Part shown: in pieces, positions 19,560 through 32,125 of the stretch
Numbering within the stretch: the first letter of the stretch is position 1
Layout: each line of letters begins with the position of its first letter
Source of the DNA: Adenanthera pavonina
Lineage: Eukaryota > Streptophyta > Magnoliopsida > Fabales > Fabaceae
Direction: 5' to 3'
Assembly (NCBI GenBank): GCA_026686845.1
Contig: JAIVEN010000016.1
Span: 5,225,501-5,289,500 of the forward strand
Length of the DNA stretch: 64,000 nucleotides
Notes under the pieces: model-generated
Told to the model about the DNA's origin: nothing
The model's database searches: none
What the model saw: the letters and a program-made list of their open reading frames with translations, nothing else
Made by a program: the position numbers and the translations under genes

Positions 19560-20441
19560 ATGGACGGAAAGGGAGGGTGTTGTATTGCGAGATACGCCAC
19601 CGGTGCTTATGATATGTCTCAGATCCAGAGGATAATGCTCAGGTTTCGCCCGATTGCCCCAAAACCGACCACCGGAACAACCAATTCGGGCAGTTCTTCT
19701 TCGGATAGCGGTGAAGCCTTCCCCAAAGGTGGTAGACCAAAGAGAAAATACGTAAGAGATGGCAGCGCCAACAACAACAACAAACGGTGCAATAGGAGGA
19801 GAAAATCATCGCCGGCAAGCAACGACCCGGTGGTTACCCTTCCGTTGCTTCCAGAAACTCCCGATCCGAAAGATCCTCCCGCGACAGATCCAACGGTACG
19901 TGCTGCGAAGGATCTACGAAACAACGGCAGTGTTCCGATGTGGCTGAGTTTCGAGAATATCGCCCCGGGGAAAGTAGATCCTGCGGTGCCTTTTTGGCAT
20001 CCGGATCGGTCGCCGATGAGGGCGGTGGGATCATGCGTGACGGTAGAATGTGTGACGGAGACGTGGGTGGTGGGGGATGGGCTGGGAAGTACGGACGAGG
20101 AGCGAGCAGTGAAGCTGAGCAAGGACACGTGTCCAGCGTTTATATCGGACGCTTATGGGAGGGTGACATGGACGAACAGAGCTTACAGCAGCATGGTGGG
20201 TCAGGGCAGTGGCAGTGAAGAAGGCGTATGGTTGGTGATGAAGGAGAAGGTAGGGATGGGTGACGAGAGAAGAGGAGTGATAGCCTACCCGTCGTTCACG
20301 TGCCGGGTGAGGGTGGAGTACACGTGTGGGAACAAGAAGAGTTCGCTGACGGTGCCATGTGATGTGTGGGGGATGGACAGTGGTGGGTTTGCATGGAGAT
20401 TAGACGTCAAAGCTGCTCTTAGCCTGAGCTTGGTTCGGTAA
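19560..20441 (+). CDS. DUF7950-family protein, function unknown
   Basis: 293 residues in one exon, ATG at 19560 (MDGKGGCCIARY), stop TAA at 20439-20441. The frame is open upstream, but this ATG is the family's usual start and follows a TATA box by 141 bp. Visible parts: a conserved N terminus with MSQIQRIMLRFRPIAPKP, a Ser/Gly-rich linker, a basic nuclear-signal-like stretch (KRCNRRRK, about 78-85), and the conserved C-terminal domain from about residue 150. The domain includes VGSCVTVECVTETW, FISDAYGRVTWTNRAY and WRLDVKAALSLS. The DAYGRVTWTN part resembles a PAS-type turn; that is an impression only. All conserved parts are present and no break is seen, so it should be functional. The family is plant-specific; the role is not established to my knowledge. 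Confidence 0.9.
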   Translation: MDGKGGCCIARYATGAYDMSQIQRIMLRFRPIAPKPTTGTTNSGSSSSDSGEAFPKGGRPKRKYVRDGSANNNNKRCNRRRKSSPASNDPVVTLPLLPETPDPKDPPATDPTVRAAKDLRNNGSVPMWLSFENIAPGKVDPAVPFWHPDRSPMRAVGSCVTVECVTETWVVGDGLGSTDEERAVKLSKDTCPAFISDAYGRVTWTNRAYSSMVGQGSGSEEGVWLVMKEKVGMGDERRGVIAYPSFTCRVRVEYTCGNKKSSLTVPCDVWGMDSGGFAWRLDVKAALSLSLVR

Positions 20442-23400
20442 TATGATGAGAGATATAAATAATAGTTGTGCTATATAACAGGTCCTAACTCCAGAACCCA
20501 AGCGAATCGTTTGATCTGCGAGATCCTTGTGTTTTTTGATTAGCCGTATACCTTGACTCCTTCTAGAATCGTAAATATCTAAGAGTGTGCTTCCCCGTAT
20601 CTGCAAGTATTTGGTTGCTGAGATTTTCTGCATTTGACGTGAGTTTGAACTTTCTGAAACTGGGGTTGAATGTTGAATGAATATATCTAATTGAATATCA
20701 GAAGCATGTAATCTTAAATATGTAATATTTCCAAGTAGTAAATATGTTTGTGATGTTCCTAATATACATATGGAAAAGCTCTATCTCTAGCTAGCTGCGT
20801 GCGTTTATTGGTTGTTTAAACCTTTAAATTAATCAATTAGGGCTATGGTTATACTCATCTAATTTTTCCGATCATCTATTATTCCCATCAAACAAGAGGT
20901 ATATGGGAAAGGTATGGGATTAAATTAATATTGTTTGGAGCTTAGTGATGATAAAGGATTTAAATATTAGATCTGTGATGGTACGTCTACTATTTTTAAA
21001 ATCTGAATGAATTTGTAATGGGCGATCGAAAAGCAGAAACAAAGGACTCAAAAGCTGCTGCATAATATGTGCAGGGAGGAGATGGACAACAACATGGGGG
21101 GTGGGGTCGGGACAGGTAATTGAGGGAGGATTTGGATGGACAGGAAAATGTGATGGAGGAGGGAGGCATTATGATGAGTTAGTTGAAGGGTGAAAAAAAG
21201 AAATGAGGGTTTTTTTTAGGCGAAAATTCGATCATGTCGCTTTTAACAGTGGTCTGATTGCACCACGTCGCTTCATCTGAGGTAAGCTTTAGAGTGGACA
21301 TTTACTTTTTCTGGGTATCAGATTTCCCAATCTTTGCTGATGCTTCCGAAAGACAATCAAATATAACCTTATATAACTTAATTACCAACTTACCAATACA
21401 AGTAGCTAAAAGATTTAGCTTGACTCTTTTGCTCATGACACAAGCAGTGATCAGAAATTTTATTCCATGCTTCTTTGGATTCCATCACTATATTCCCATT
21501 TATATATACATTTATTCTTTCATAAGTTTTGGTTTCATTACAAAATTTTAATAACAAAATTTTTATATATTACACACACATATATCAATTTTCTGTCCAT
21601 GGTGTGTGTATTTTTTTCCCTATATGAACCAATTCACTGTTAAAGACAAACTTTGCATGTTAATTTGTATGATAGATTTTTATGCAACTCGTAAGACAAT
21701 TAAATGAGAGATTTATTCATTTTTAGGTTTTTTCACATAGAACAATAAATTATTTATTATGTTTAATTTTACAAGAAATTTGACTAAAATGTTCTTATTT
21801 AATAATTTGACTAAAAATTACTTCATTTGTTTTAAAATATAGAACAAATTTAACTACCTCACTTCCCTGACCTAGGAGACTAATTAAAGTTAGTTATATA
21901 ATTTAATTTTTTAAAATATTATCATAACTTTTTAAAATTGCCTTCACTAAATTACATCATCTTAATTACTACTATATCTTTTAATATCTCTTGATTATGA
22001 AAAAGGTTAAGTACTTACTTTAATTAAGATCTATCATTAAATAAGGATAAAAATGGAAAAAAAATATTAAATGATTGTTAACATTAATAAAGTGACTTAT
22101 ATTTTGATATTTTATTCACTACTAAATCTATCTTATAATTTAAAAGAGAGGAAGTAATCACCTACTTTAAATTAAATCAAATAAATGTATAATTAATTAG
22201 AAAAAATAATTAATAATACATTGAGAGCCTAAAAAGATAAAATATTTAAAACAAAATCAAAACTTTAAAATTACTGGCGATTTAAAAAGTGCCGAGGATA
22301 TCTTTTGGATGTCATAGACAGAGACCGTATAATTAATCATGTAATTAATGAGAAAACATACAACTAACAGAACAACAAAACTAATGCCTTCTAATCACCT
22401 ATTTTTTTTGGTCAATTTATTTTTTCCCCAAGGGTAAAGGACTGCGTGTGTTTATATATACTACAACAACAAAACACAATGTTGGCTCCATTCATCATGT
22501 GATGTTGTGGGACTCTGTAAAAAATCAACTCCTCAAATATATTATTTATGAATAGGTCTCATTTTATAATATTTTAAATGTCATTTTTAGTTTTTCTCTA
22601 TTTTTTTAAGGGTAAAAAATCATCTATTAAATAGGGAAGAGAAAAATGAAGTACCTAGACACATTTTTATCTAGATTATTTCTTATTTTCCCTCCCCTAT
22701 TTTCCCATAATTCCAAATAAAGACTTAGCAATATTTTTTATTTTTTTTACATATTAAACTACTTTGAACTTTTGGCCATTAAAAAACCTACTTTAAACAT
22801 TATTCTATCATTTTCTCTTTAACAAGTGCTATGATGTCTTAAATGACATTCTTTGTATGTGTTTGTATATATCGTTCTTTGTTGCTTCAACTTAGTGGTA
22901 CTAGCATTTGAATTTAAAAGCTCCAAATTAAACCTTCATCAACAATTTAGATTTTCACAATTTTTATTTTCATCAATTTGCCTCAATTTATTTATTTCTT
23001 TTTTTTTTTAACTAAATACTTAATTTCTCAGTGTTTACTATGTCAGATACTATATATATTTTTTTGTTGCCAACAGTTTATATTATTAGATACTCTAATA
23101 AAAGTATAAATTGATATTTGTTATAGCTTAGCACTATATAACTGGCTTTAAAATTTTTTTCAAGATATTTTTTTAAGGGATTTCATTATAAATATGAAAA
23201 ATTTTTCCTTAAGAGTAATGTGAAATTTTGAAATTTAAGACCTCATAAAAATATCTATTATATTATGATACTCAAATTTTTACACTGAATTATATATTGG
23301 GAGTACACTGGGAAAAAAAACTACATTCATATATTAGATTAATAGATTACTAAATATCACTCTTGTTAGAATTAGATCCAAGCTGTCAGAATTAGTTCAC

Positions 23401-25129
23401 TAGTACTAGAACTAGACCGGAACTTTAGAGAATGGGCCAAGAATATAACTAGTTAAGAACCGACCAAATTGGTAAAAATTGAGAAAACTAGTCAAAAACT
23501 AGTAAGAATTGGTTATATTATTTTTTAACTTCTTTATCTGTTCTTAGCTTCCTTAAAATTTTCCCCCAGGTCATAGATTTGTTTTTTGGTAACCCCAGGT
23601 TATATATTTTATTTATACTTTTCCGAAGGGGGTAAAAAAGAACTACTTTTTTGGTATACAAAAAATAGAGAAATATGTTACTGTTGAATTTGGCTGAACC
23701 CACACGCATATTATACATTGTAGATTTTATCTGTCCATGAACTAACAAATTATAAATTTAAATTTCAGCAAAAAATTATAAATTTAAAATAATTTAAATT
23801 AATGTTTTAATAATTAATATTATCTCAGATTTGATTCAGATTTCAATTCTAAATAGATAATTCCTATCTTATCATTTAGAGATCATAGTGTGTTTGGATA
23901 AAAACTAAAAACGCTTGAAAATTTTATAAATACGAGCTGAGGTAGAAGTCAAGCCACATACAGAGACTGACTGACTATACACGAGAAAGATAAGAATATC
24001 ACCAAACAGAGCGCGAGTGGGGATTTTGGTTGTGCGCTGCCGGATAGGTTCAACTTAGTTTTAAATTTAAAATCTCTCACTGATGTATACTAATAATTTT
24101 TTACCCGGAATTATTATTTTGCGTAATTGCTTTTAATTAACACCAGATATCAACTGGAATATAGGGGATATTGGTCTTCCGGTTTTTTTTTTCATTTCCC
24201 GGGCTTGACCGGCGCTGTTCTTGTCTTTGAAACCTGCTAAAAATTACAAGGCATGAAACGTCTCCGTAGTATAACTATTACTAACGGAAAATCTATTCAA
24301 CTGATTAAATTAATCTATTATTTTATTTTATTTTTAAAAATAACCAGTATGTATGCAGTAAGTAGATCCGCTTCATTCATGTGACACCATTTTTTTTTAT
24401 TGAATGGTGCTCACCTAAATGACAAGATCTGGACCGTGGCGTCAAAAGTCTATGGGCTTGGGCTGTACTATTATGGCCCAACCTCAGCCTACGTCTTTGT
24501 GGGTCTATAACACTGGACTAACAGAGCGTGGCGGAGAGCCTGGTTACTAAGCTTTAGCTGGTAAATTTAAATGGGTCATGTTGATTTTCTAAAAGAAAAT
24601 TAGTAACATTTTTTTGTTATTTATCATGAATGATAAATATTATAAATGTTCAATTTTAAAATATGAAAATAATTTGGAATATATTTTTCATAAATTATAC
24701 TAAAATTGTATAGAAATTTCATATTTTTAAAATATATAAATCGATTAAATATAAAAAAAAAAGCTTCTAAAAATACATCAATTCATTATTTAATTTTTAT
24801 AACTTTATATGAAATCTTATGGAAAAATAAAATAAAAATTTGTTGAATTCCAATATGATTAAAAAATCATATAATTTAGTTTAATCAAACTATAAATTAT
24901 AATTTTTTATCAGGTAAGGAGAATTTAAATTTTTTTCTTAATAATGGTATTTGAGTAATTTAATTTAATTAATATGATCCACGTGGAGCAAATTCCGAAT
25001 AACATCACTTCTCATTCGACCTGGGTGACGTACAAAATATTACGTTTAAATTTGAACCGTGAGATAAATGGTGGTAAAAAATAACAGTTGAGATTTTCCT
25101 ATCTCTGGTTCTTATAGATTTCTCCCCCT
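20442..25129. other. 4.7 kb intergenic, no gene seen
   Basis: Begins with the 3' untranslated region of the DUF7950 gene. The rest is AT-rich with many homopolymers. Short frames (for example 21258-21551 and 23518-23748) have no recognisable product or plant-like codon pattern. No tRNA or terminal repeats were recognised. Confidence 0.5.
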
Positions 25130-25974
25130 CCCCCTTCTCTAGGGACAGGAGTAAGGAGAGTTAAGGTATACAAGAAAGGGTTTTCTAGGGTTTAAGAAGC
25201 ATGGCCTTGGAGTCTGCAAGAGATTCGAGTTTTGAATTGGGGCGTTGCTTAAGGTTTTGCGCTTCATAATTGTATCAGTTCTCACTTCACTAGGCTTTGA
25301 TCATTCATTGATTCATTCCCTCTTGATCTAAGGTTATCTTTTCTTATTGGACTAATTTCTATCATATATCTTGTGAGTTCCTTTTTGTTGTTCATGTTCC
25401 TGAGGTCATTTTTTGTTGGATACTTCAGCCCCCATTTTCTGAGATTCTTTATTTGGCTTTTCTGGGCAATAGGAAACAAGTGAGGTGGCGTTCTTTTGGA
25501 TTGTGCATGGCTAATGTTGGTTTTGGGGAATCCAGTTAAGCTATTCTGTGTAATTAGTTCTTGTTGCAAGAAAGCACATAAGACTGCTACTCATGAAGTT
25601 TTGACATTTTGGGATTAGTAGATAGATGATACAAATAAGCTACAGGCATAATCACCCTTTTTTTATTGTTATTATCGAACAACTTGTCATTATCGAATAA
25701 ATAAGACAAGAGGGTAGCGAGAGAGTTATCATCATCATTCAATTTCTTCTTATTTTGTGTTAAAAATTGGGGAGTAATATTTATTTTGTGCCTATTAGAA
25801 TTGAAAACGTTTCAGAGATTGTTGTGTACCTGCAGAATTTGCTGGAAAAAGGGAAACAAGGAAGTCCTCTGTCTAGTGGCTTTGTTCCCAACTATCGGCA
25901 AGCTGTGGAGACTATGGATGATATGAAGCTTGCATTGCTGGAAAATTCCAATACCTCGAATAGGAAACCCCTCA

Positions 25975-27840
25975 GGCTTTTTTTATCAAAATACATTAAA
26001 AGACAAAAAGAAATCCTAAAATGCTATAAGTTTCAAACTATTTACCTAAATACTACAATTTACTGCATCTCGGTTACTACTGTACCAAGATTCATTCATT
26101 TTGGAATTTGATTTCATTAATCTTGGTTTTACATAGTCCGAGATATCCATATCTCGATTTTACACTCACCGAAATCATCTTTTTGTTTTTTAAAAAACTC
26201 AGTGATGTAACAAGTCCACTTCTCAGAAATATTTTATATTGCGTTGCATTGATTGATTTTGATCAAAGTTGTTAGTTTTACCTACCAGACATATGTTATA
26301 AATTCTACATCTCAAGCTTCATTCAAACCAATTTACAACATTTTCGGATAGAAAAAGCGTTTTTAATATATGACTCTTGTCCTTCTATTTTTGTTTTCTA
26401 AATTTTTGTCAACATATAGTCTGGAACCATGTCCCCTTGTAAACCCTCGTCCTTACCTTGCCCCACTATATATTACCCCTCCCTCCAATGGTATAATAAT
26501 TGATATATATAATAAACAGATATTAATTATATTTATACTAGTAATATACCTGTTTTTATTAAAATACATAATAAATGTCAAAGTAAATTATATATTATAT
26601 ATCCATCAAAATATATATTTAAATAAATTAAATATATTTTTAAATTATAAAATATATAAATCTTATTGATAATATATATAATCTATAATATTCTTACATT
26701 TTATATCTTTGTATATTATATATTTTAATCAAATTTTATGTTTTATAAATTTATGAAAAATTATATATGACAAATAGATTCATACTCATATTACAAACAC
26801 ACACACATATAACAACTTTAAATGAATCGAGAACAATTTCACTAATTTAATAATTTCATATAAATTCAAAATCATATTTATTATTAGGACCTTTTCGAAA
26901 AAATATGATAAACCACTAAGGAAGTATAACTTCCTAAAGTTTTACTTAGAGAGTTCAATTTTTTGAGTTGAACCCAACTTTTTAAAAATTTCTCTATATA
27001 TATATGATTATATATGTTATTTGAAAAGTCTTCTGTTTACCATATATAATTATATATATATATATATATATAAAGATACAATGTGCACATAAAATGCCGT
27101 AAATATATTCAATTCTAATTATATAATTTATGTGTAATATAAATATAATTTATTTTATTATAAAAAGCTATGTTGAAAATATTACTAAATAAAAATTTTT
27201 GCAAAGTAGGGATATTTTGGTCTTAAAAAATTAAATTTGGTGAATTAACATCTTACTAATGGTTGAGTGAATTAAAATATATAGTCTCTACTGCTTGTAA
27301 TTGTTTGAATTATGCAAAAAATCATTTTTTAAAAAATATTACATTATAAAATTAATAAAAGTTAAAATATAAATATTTTATCATTTTTAAAATGTAATAA
27401 GAAGTTAACAAATTTATATGTGAGTTTTATAATATATATATAAATGTTATAATTTATAAATAATGTCATTATAATATATATATATATATATTATGGGGGG
27501 TTTGAATTTGTTAAAGAAATGAAAGAGAATGGAACGATGTGTGGGGGTTGGGGGGTGTTTATTTAGGTAAAAAATAACGGAGGGGGATAGGGATCAGGCT
27601 ACGCCTGACACTCAAAACTTATAAAAAGGATCTTGGTGTTGTCTACATCGAGTTATTGTTGTGTATAACAAAATAAATAAATAGAATTTGACAATTGAAA
27701 CCCGGTGTGATGTAAACCGATTTGGTTTTTTAGCATTTTGGGAAATATTTATGATATTATAGTATTTTGGTAATTTTGTTTTCTTTTTATAGTATAATGC
27801 TCAATTTTCCAACCCCTCAGCTTAAATGCTAATTGTGTTA
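25975..27840. mobile_element. Probable foldback element inside the GTE relic
   Basis: Between two GTE exon pieces lies 1.9 kb of AT-rich DNA. Its ends are diverged inverted copies: AAATGCTATAAG near 26018 against inverted AGCATTTTGGG near 27731, and CTCGGTTACTACTGTACC near 26068 against inverted GGTGTGATGTAAACCG near 27704. Sequence near 27590-27650 (GGCTACGCCTGACAC, CATCGAG) recalls the arm of the element at 16908-18462, so the two may be relatives. No target duplication was identified. Confidence 0.4.
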
Positions 27841-28374
27841 ATGGTTATGATAATTTTGGTGTCCCATTGGAAGTTTTGTCATTATAAAAAATGTCATACA
27901 TTGAAAGGAAGAATTTGGAGCTGAGGTTGAAATTAGAACTCGAACAAGCTAGGAAATTTCAGAGGAATGTTGCCTGTATGAATTTAAATGTCCATGCATT
28001 ATCTTCATCTGGTGACATAAAGTGTTACAGCAATGGGCATAAGAGGGCTACATTGGCAAGTTAGCATGCATCACTTGAACTAGCAGCTCCACATGCTAAG
28101 AAAAGGGCCTCATTAGGATGTAATTGTCCTAAAACAAAAAGAAGTATCTCTGGGCATTTTAAATCAGTGAAACCTACTGCACCAGTGGCATCCTCAAATG
28201 CCATATTGATGAAGCAGTGTGAGGGTTTACTTGACTGTTTGATGTTACATGAATTTGGTTGGGTTTTTAATACACCAGTTGACATTGTAGATATGAATAT
28301 TCCTGATTATTTTAGTATCATCAAGCATCCAATGGATTTAGGTACTATGAAAAGCAGAATAACTTCAAACCAAT

Positions 28375-29739
28375 TGATCGGAATCTTGCAAGTATACAGG
28401 GTCGATCACAGTAATAAAAAGTTTTCAGAGTATTCCAAAGGTCGAACTTAAGAGAGGTAGTAAATTTATTAGTCCAAACTTTTAGTCCCAAAAATAAGTA
28501 ATAATCAAATTAAGAACTCAAATTAAAAAAAAAAAAGAAATAGGAAACAAAAAAATGTTGAGTTTGATTTAGTTCTAAAAGCATCAAGGGATCAAGATTC
28601 ACCTTATGGGATGACTAGATTATACTCCTTAGTTAGACTCTGCATAATTATAGTGATCATTATTTTTAAAGTGTCCTAATTATCTCTTGGTCAATTACTC
28701 CTTATTTAATTAGGATTCAATTCGCTCTCGTGTAACTAAAATTCCTAATTAAATCTTGAAAACTACAATGTATATCATTACGAATTCCTAATTCTATCTC
28801 TAGATTAGTTATCTGTGTTCATCTCTTTAAATTTAGATTCACTTTTCACCTCGCAGTCCATAAAGTTTACCCATTAATTAGATTCTATGATAATCAAACA
28901 TAAATTCACATGAATGAACAAGAGAGACAAATATAATAAAAAGACAGATTAAATGTAACTTGAAGAATAAATCAACAGAGTTTTAACTAAAGAAAACAAA
29001 TTCTATCCATTCTAGTCCGGCTACATTCCTATCCCTGATTGGGAAATTTAGCTATCCATAATATTAGAAATTAAAGCAAAACTAAAATTCCAAACCATAA
29101 TAAGAATAACAAGAAGGAAGAGTTTATAAAGAAAAAGATAATCTTGTTTCAATACTCTCCAGATCTCTTTACTTTCTTTCTATAGATTGCTCCTAACTAC
29201 TCCTAGATGTGTTTGAACCATGTTCTCTGACCTTTGAGTGTGTTTCTGAATCCTCTTTTTATGTTTTTGCTGTGCCTCTTTATATAAGAAAAGTCCAGAA
29301 GCCCATAAAAGCCCAATAAGTCACGAAAAGGTGTAAAAGATAAGTTTGTCTCTCGAATCGAGCCGATGCCAGGTCCTTCAATTTTCCCTTCACCCGGCAC
29401 CAACTCGACGAGTCATTTGCCCATGTTGCGCGACCACTCGGCGCCGACTAGGTTCCTTTATGGATGACCCGGCGCTGGGTCCTCTCGTTAATTTTCTTCT
29501 CCTTCGCCTCCTTACCCGTGGCCGGGTGAGGGACTCAGTTGGGAGTGGGTGAATTAACTTTTATTTGTTTTACTCCAACTTTTTGGCTAAATACATCTCA
29601 AAATATTCATGGATATTCCCGCGATACAAATATACTCTAAGTTATGTAGGATAATACCAAAAAGTATCAAATCACAATATTCTAGGATGAAAATAGATAC
29701 TAAATGTGGGTATTTTGTAGGCATAAAATAGACACATCA
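28375..29739. mobile_element. Solo LTR inserted in the bromodomain codons
   Basis: 1365 bp starting TGATCGGAATC and ending GACACATCA, flanked on both sides by CCAAT (28370-28374 and 29740-29744). The bromodomain reading frame stops at the left edge (ITSNQ) and resumes exactly at the right edge (YSSPRDF), so the insert is a clean single event. There is no internal coding and no PBS or PPT, as expected after LTR-LTR recombination. Family unknown; the minus-strand end TGATGTGTCTATTTTATGCC looks gypsy-like from memory. Confidence 0.88.
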
Positions 29740-30228
29740 CCAATATTCAAGTCCTAGGGACTTTGTTGTTGATGTGAAACTAACTTTCTCAAATGCAATG
29801 ATTTATAACCCTCCTGGAAACAATGTACATATCCTTTAAAGCTGTGACCGTATCTTTATGCTTGTCTTGCAAAATATTCATGTATAGAATATCTAATTTT
29901 TTACATATATCATAAAGAATAATAAATAGAAAGAACTCAACTGTTTGAGATGGTCTGATTATTGGATCTCAATTATCTAATTCTCATCCTTTGAGGCCTC
30001 AAAATAATCTAATGATAAAAATTTTAAATTTTTGAGATTTTTCAAACGGTTTAATTCTTCACAGCAAAATGGGGTCCCCATATCAATACAAGAAAGGGCC
30101 TAAGGATAGAATCATTGTGTATAGCATCCTCCCAATGAGCTCAAAAGAACCTAATTAAAGTGCATAACCAATGCCCAAACAAAAGCTTTCAACTTTCAAT
30201 GCTTTGCTAAGCTGACACTCAGTTCATA

Positions 30229-30485
30229 GTCCCTCGATCCTATATTATAAAGCAATATGAGGGGTTTTCCTTGTCCCATAATATAAGATAATATATAGTG
30301 ATTTGTCATTTTTTCCTCTCATTTATTGTATTATTAGTATTATAACTTATACTATAATTAATGAAATAAGTGGATATAATTGGGGTAAAATTAGAATTTT
30401 TTTTTCAAAAGTTTAAGGATATAATAAGTATTTCTTAATATATGCGAAACTCTTCCCATTACCTTATAATATGAGGCAGAGGAAG
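30229..30485. mobile_element. Stowaway-type MITE
   Basis: 257 bp with inverted ends GTCCCTCGATCCTATATTATAA and, inverted from the right, CTTCCTCTGCCTCATATTATAAG, flanked by TA on both sides (30227-30228 and 30486-30487). The CTCCCTC-like end and TA duplication are typical of Stowaway (mariner-related) MITEs. It lies in an intron of the GTE relic. Confidence 0.8.
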
Positions 30486-30489
30486 TACC

Positions 30490-31330
30490 TCTCAATTATT
30501 GCTCTCTCACGTGTCCCTACCCTACCCATTCCCCCTTTCCCTATACATACCCACCTTTCTCTCTCTATCTATGTGTCTCTCTAACCTCCTACACACACAC
30601 ACACATACATCACAACTCACATAGGAGGTTAACTTTTATTTTTGTCTCTAGAAAAAAGTCTTTACCTGTGGCTTTTAATTCAAGAAAGAGTACCTTTTTA
30701 GGAGGATTGATATGTAGCCCAAGCTTGTTGTTGGTAGTTCAGAAGTAGGATATTGTTGTGTTTCAAATTTGGAGCTCTTGTGTTTCCATCTAGGCCTGCT
30801 GCCTTCTTACCCTTTTAGAGAGGCTGTGTTTCAAAGCTGGAGTGCTCATCAGCGTCTCCTTGCTACTGTAGCTTAACCTCTCAATGATAAAGTTGCTGAA
30901 TGGGAAGGCCAATGGATAGGCAAGAGAAAGTAAGGAAGTAAGTGGGGTGGGAGATCAAAGTAAGTAGTGAAGAAACTGGAAAAACTAGAATACATGGAGA
31001 GGATCAAGCCAAGGCATACTTCCTTCTCACATTCTGTTCTCAAGTGGCCGAGTCAAGCTAATTATGCCACATCAGGCACCAAGTTATAATTTGTGGCCAC
31101 CTCATCAATTACCTAATACTATTTGAGTTAACAACTGTAAAATATAAGGATTAACATTCAAACGAGGTGGAATTATAAGGAGTGATTTGCAGAAAATTAA
31201 ACTATAAGAACTAAATAATTAATTTTTCCTACTTTTATTAGTCAAACATCTACATGTTTTGTTTTGTCTTGTCTTTTTCTTGCACTATCATAAGTTTCCT
31301 TTTGCCATCATTACTATCAAGCATGCTGGC
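30490..31330. other. Stretch within the GTE relic, no exon recognised
   Basis: It lies where the NET-domain exons should be, yet none was recognised. It holds a C/T-rich run and a CA repeat at 30590-30606. Either the exons were replaced or they have decayed past recognition. Confidence 0.4.
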
Positions 31331-32125
31331 ATTAGTAACATTGTTGAAAGCTCTCGTTTTGAATGTCTTCTAAATTGGTCATTGCTACATGTTAAAAAGA
31401 AGGACCCTTATAAACTTAAAAATAGAGAGAGAAGAACTTGAAAGGAACCAGAAAGAAGGTGTGCTTATAATTTTAATCCTTGGAATAATTCTTGTGTGAT
31501 TCAATACACTTGTCTACTATAGTTTCCTTGGTTGTCATTTCAAGCTTTCTCTGATTTATAATTCGTGTATCATAAGAGAAAGGTTGACTACTAGCAGAGG
31601 CAAAGACTAGAGAAGAGGCTTGAAGGAAAGCTGAAGTAAAAGTTACTACTAAAGCCAAAAGGAAAAGGGAACTAGAGAGAGAAGCAACTTGCCAAGCTAT
31701 GAAAAATGTATCTTGATTGAAAAATTGATGTTCGATACATATTTACTTTCTTGATGAGTTTAATTGAGTTGCTTTGTCTTTGCAGATGGAGAAGATTGTT
31801 GATATCAATGAAAACAGTGAACTTTTGAAAGATCTAGAGATGTTGAGAGTGGTACATGACGAAAATCTATCAATTTTCACATAGGAGACATATTCAGATC
31901 ATCCTTTAAATGGGTTAGGTACTTTCGAATTATAGGGGACTAGTAACCCATTAGAACAACAAGGATTGTACATGAAATTAGATGATGAAGACAAGAATGA
32001 GAATGAAGAACCATCACAAAGTGTTACCAAACCAACAAATAGTGTAGAAGAAGGAGAAATTGATTAATAGGGGATCTTTCTCTCCTTCCTCTTGTATCAA
32101 CAACAACAACAATATTAATATTATC

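Larger units (their letters stand above)
25130..32067 (+). pseudogene. GTE/BET bromodomain gene relic (GTE8/GTE10-like)
   Basis: Exon pieces in correct order match a plant GTE protein, a nuclear reader of acetylated histones. A leader with CTAGGGTTT lies near 25175. An N-terminal piece with GFVPNYRQAVETM is at about 25877. The 27891-28374 piece (ERKNLELRLK, then the basic linker) leads into the bromodomain (FGWVFNTPVD, YFSIIKHPMDLGTMKSRI). The rest of the bromodomain is at 29741-29830 (SSPRDFVVDVKLTFSNAM). A Lys/Glu-rich coiled coil lies at 31400-31710 (KRKRELEREA), and the acidic C terminus at 31786-32067 ends VEEGEID. Stops at 28062-28064, 31883-31885 and 31933-31935, the solo LTR in the bromodomain, and the missing NET domain show it is dead. 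Confidence 0.85.
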
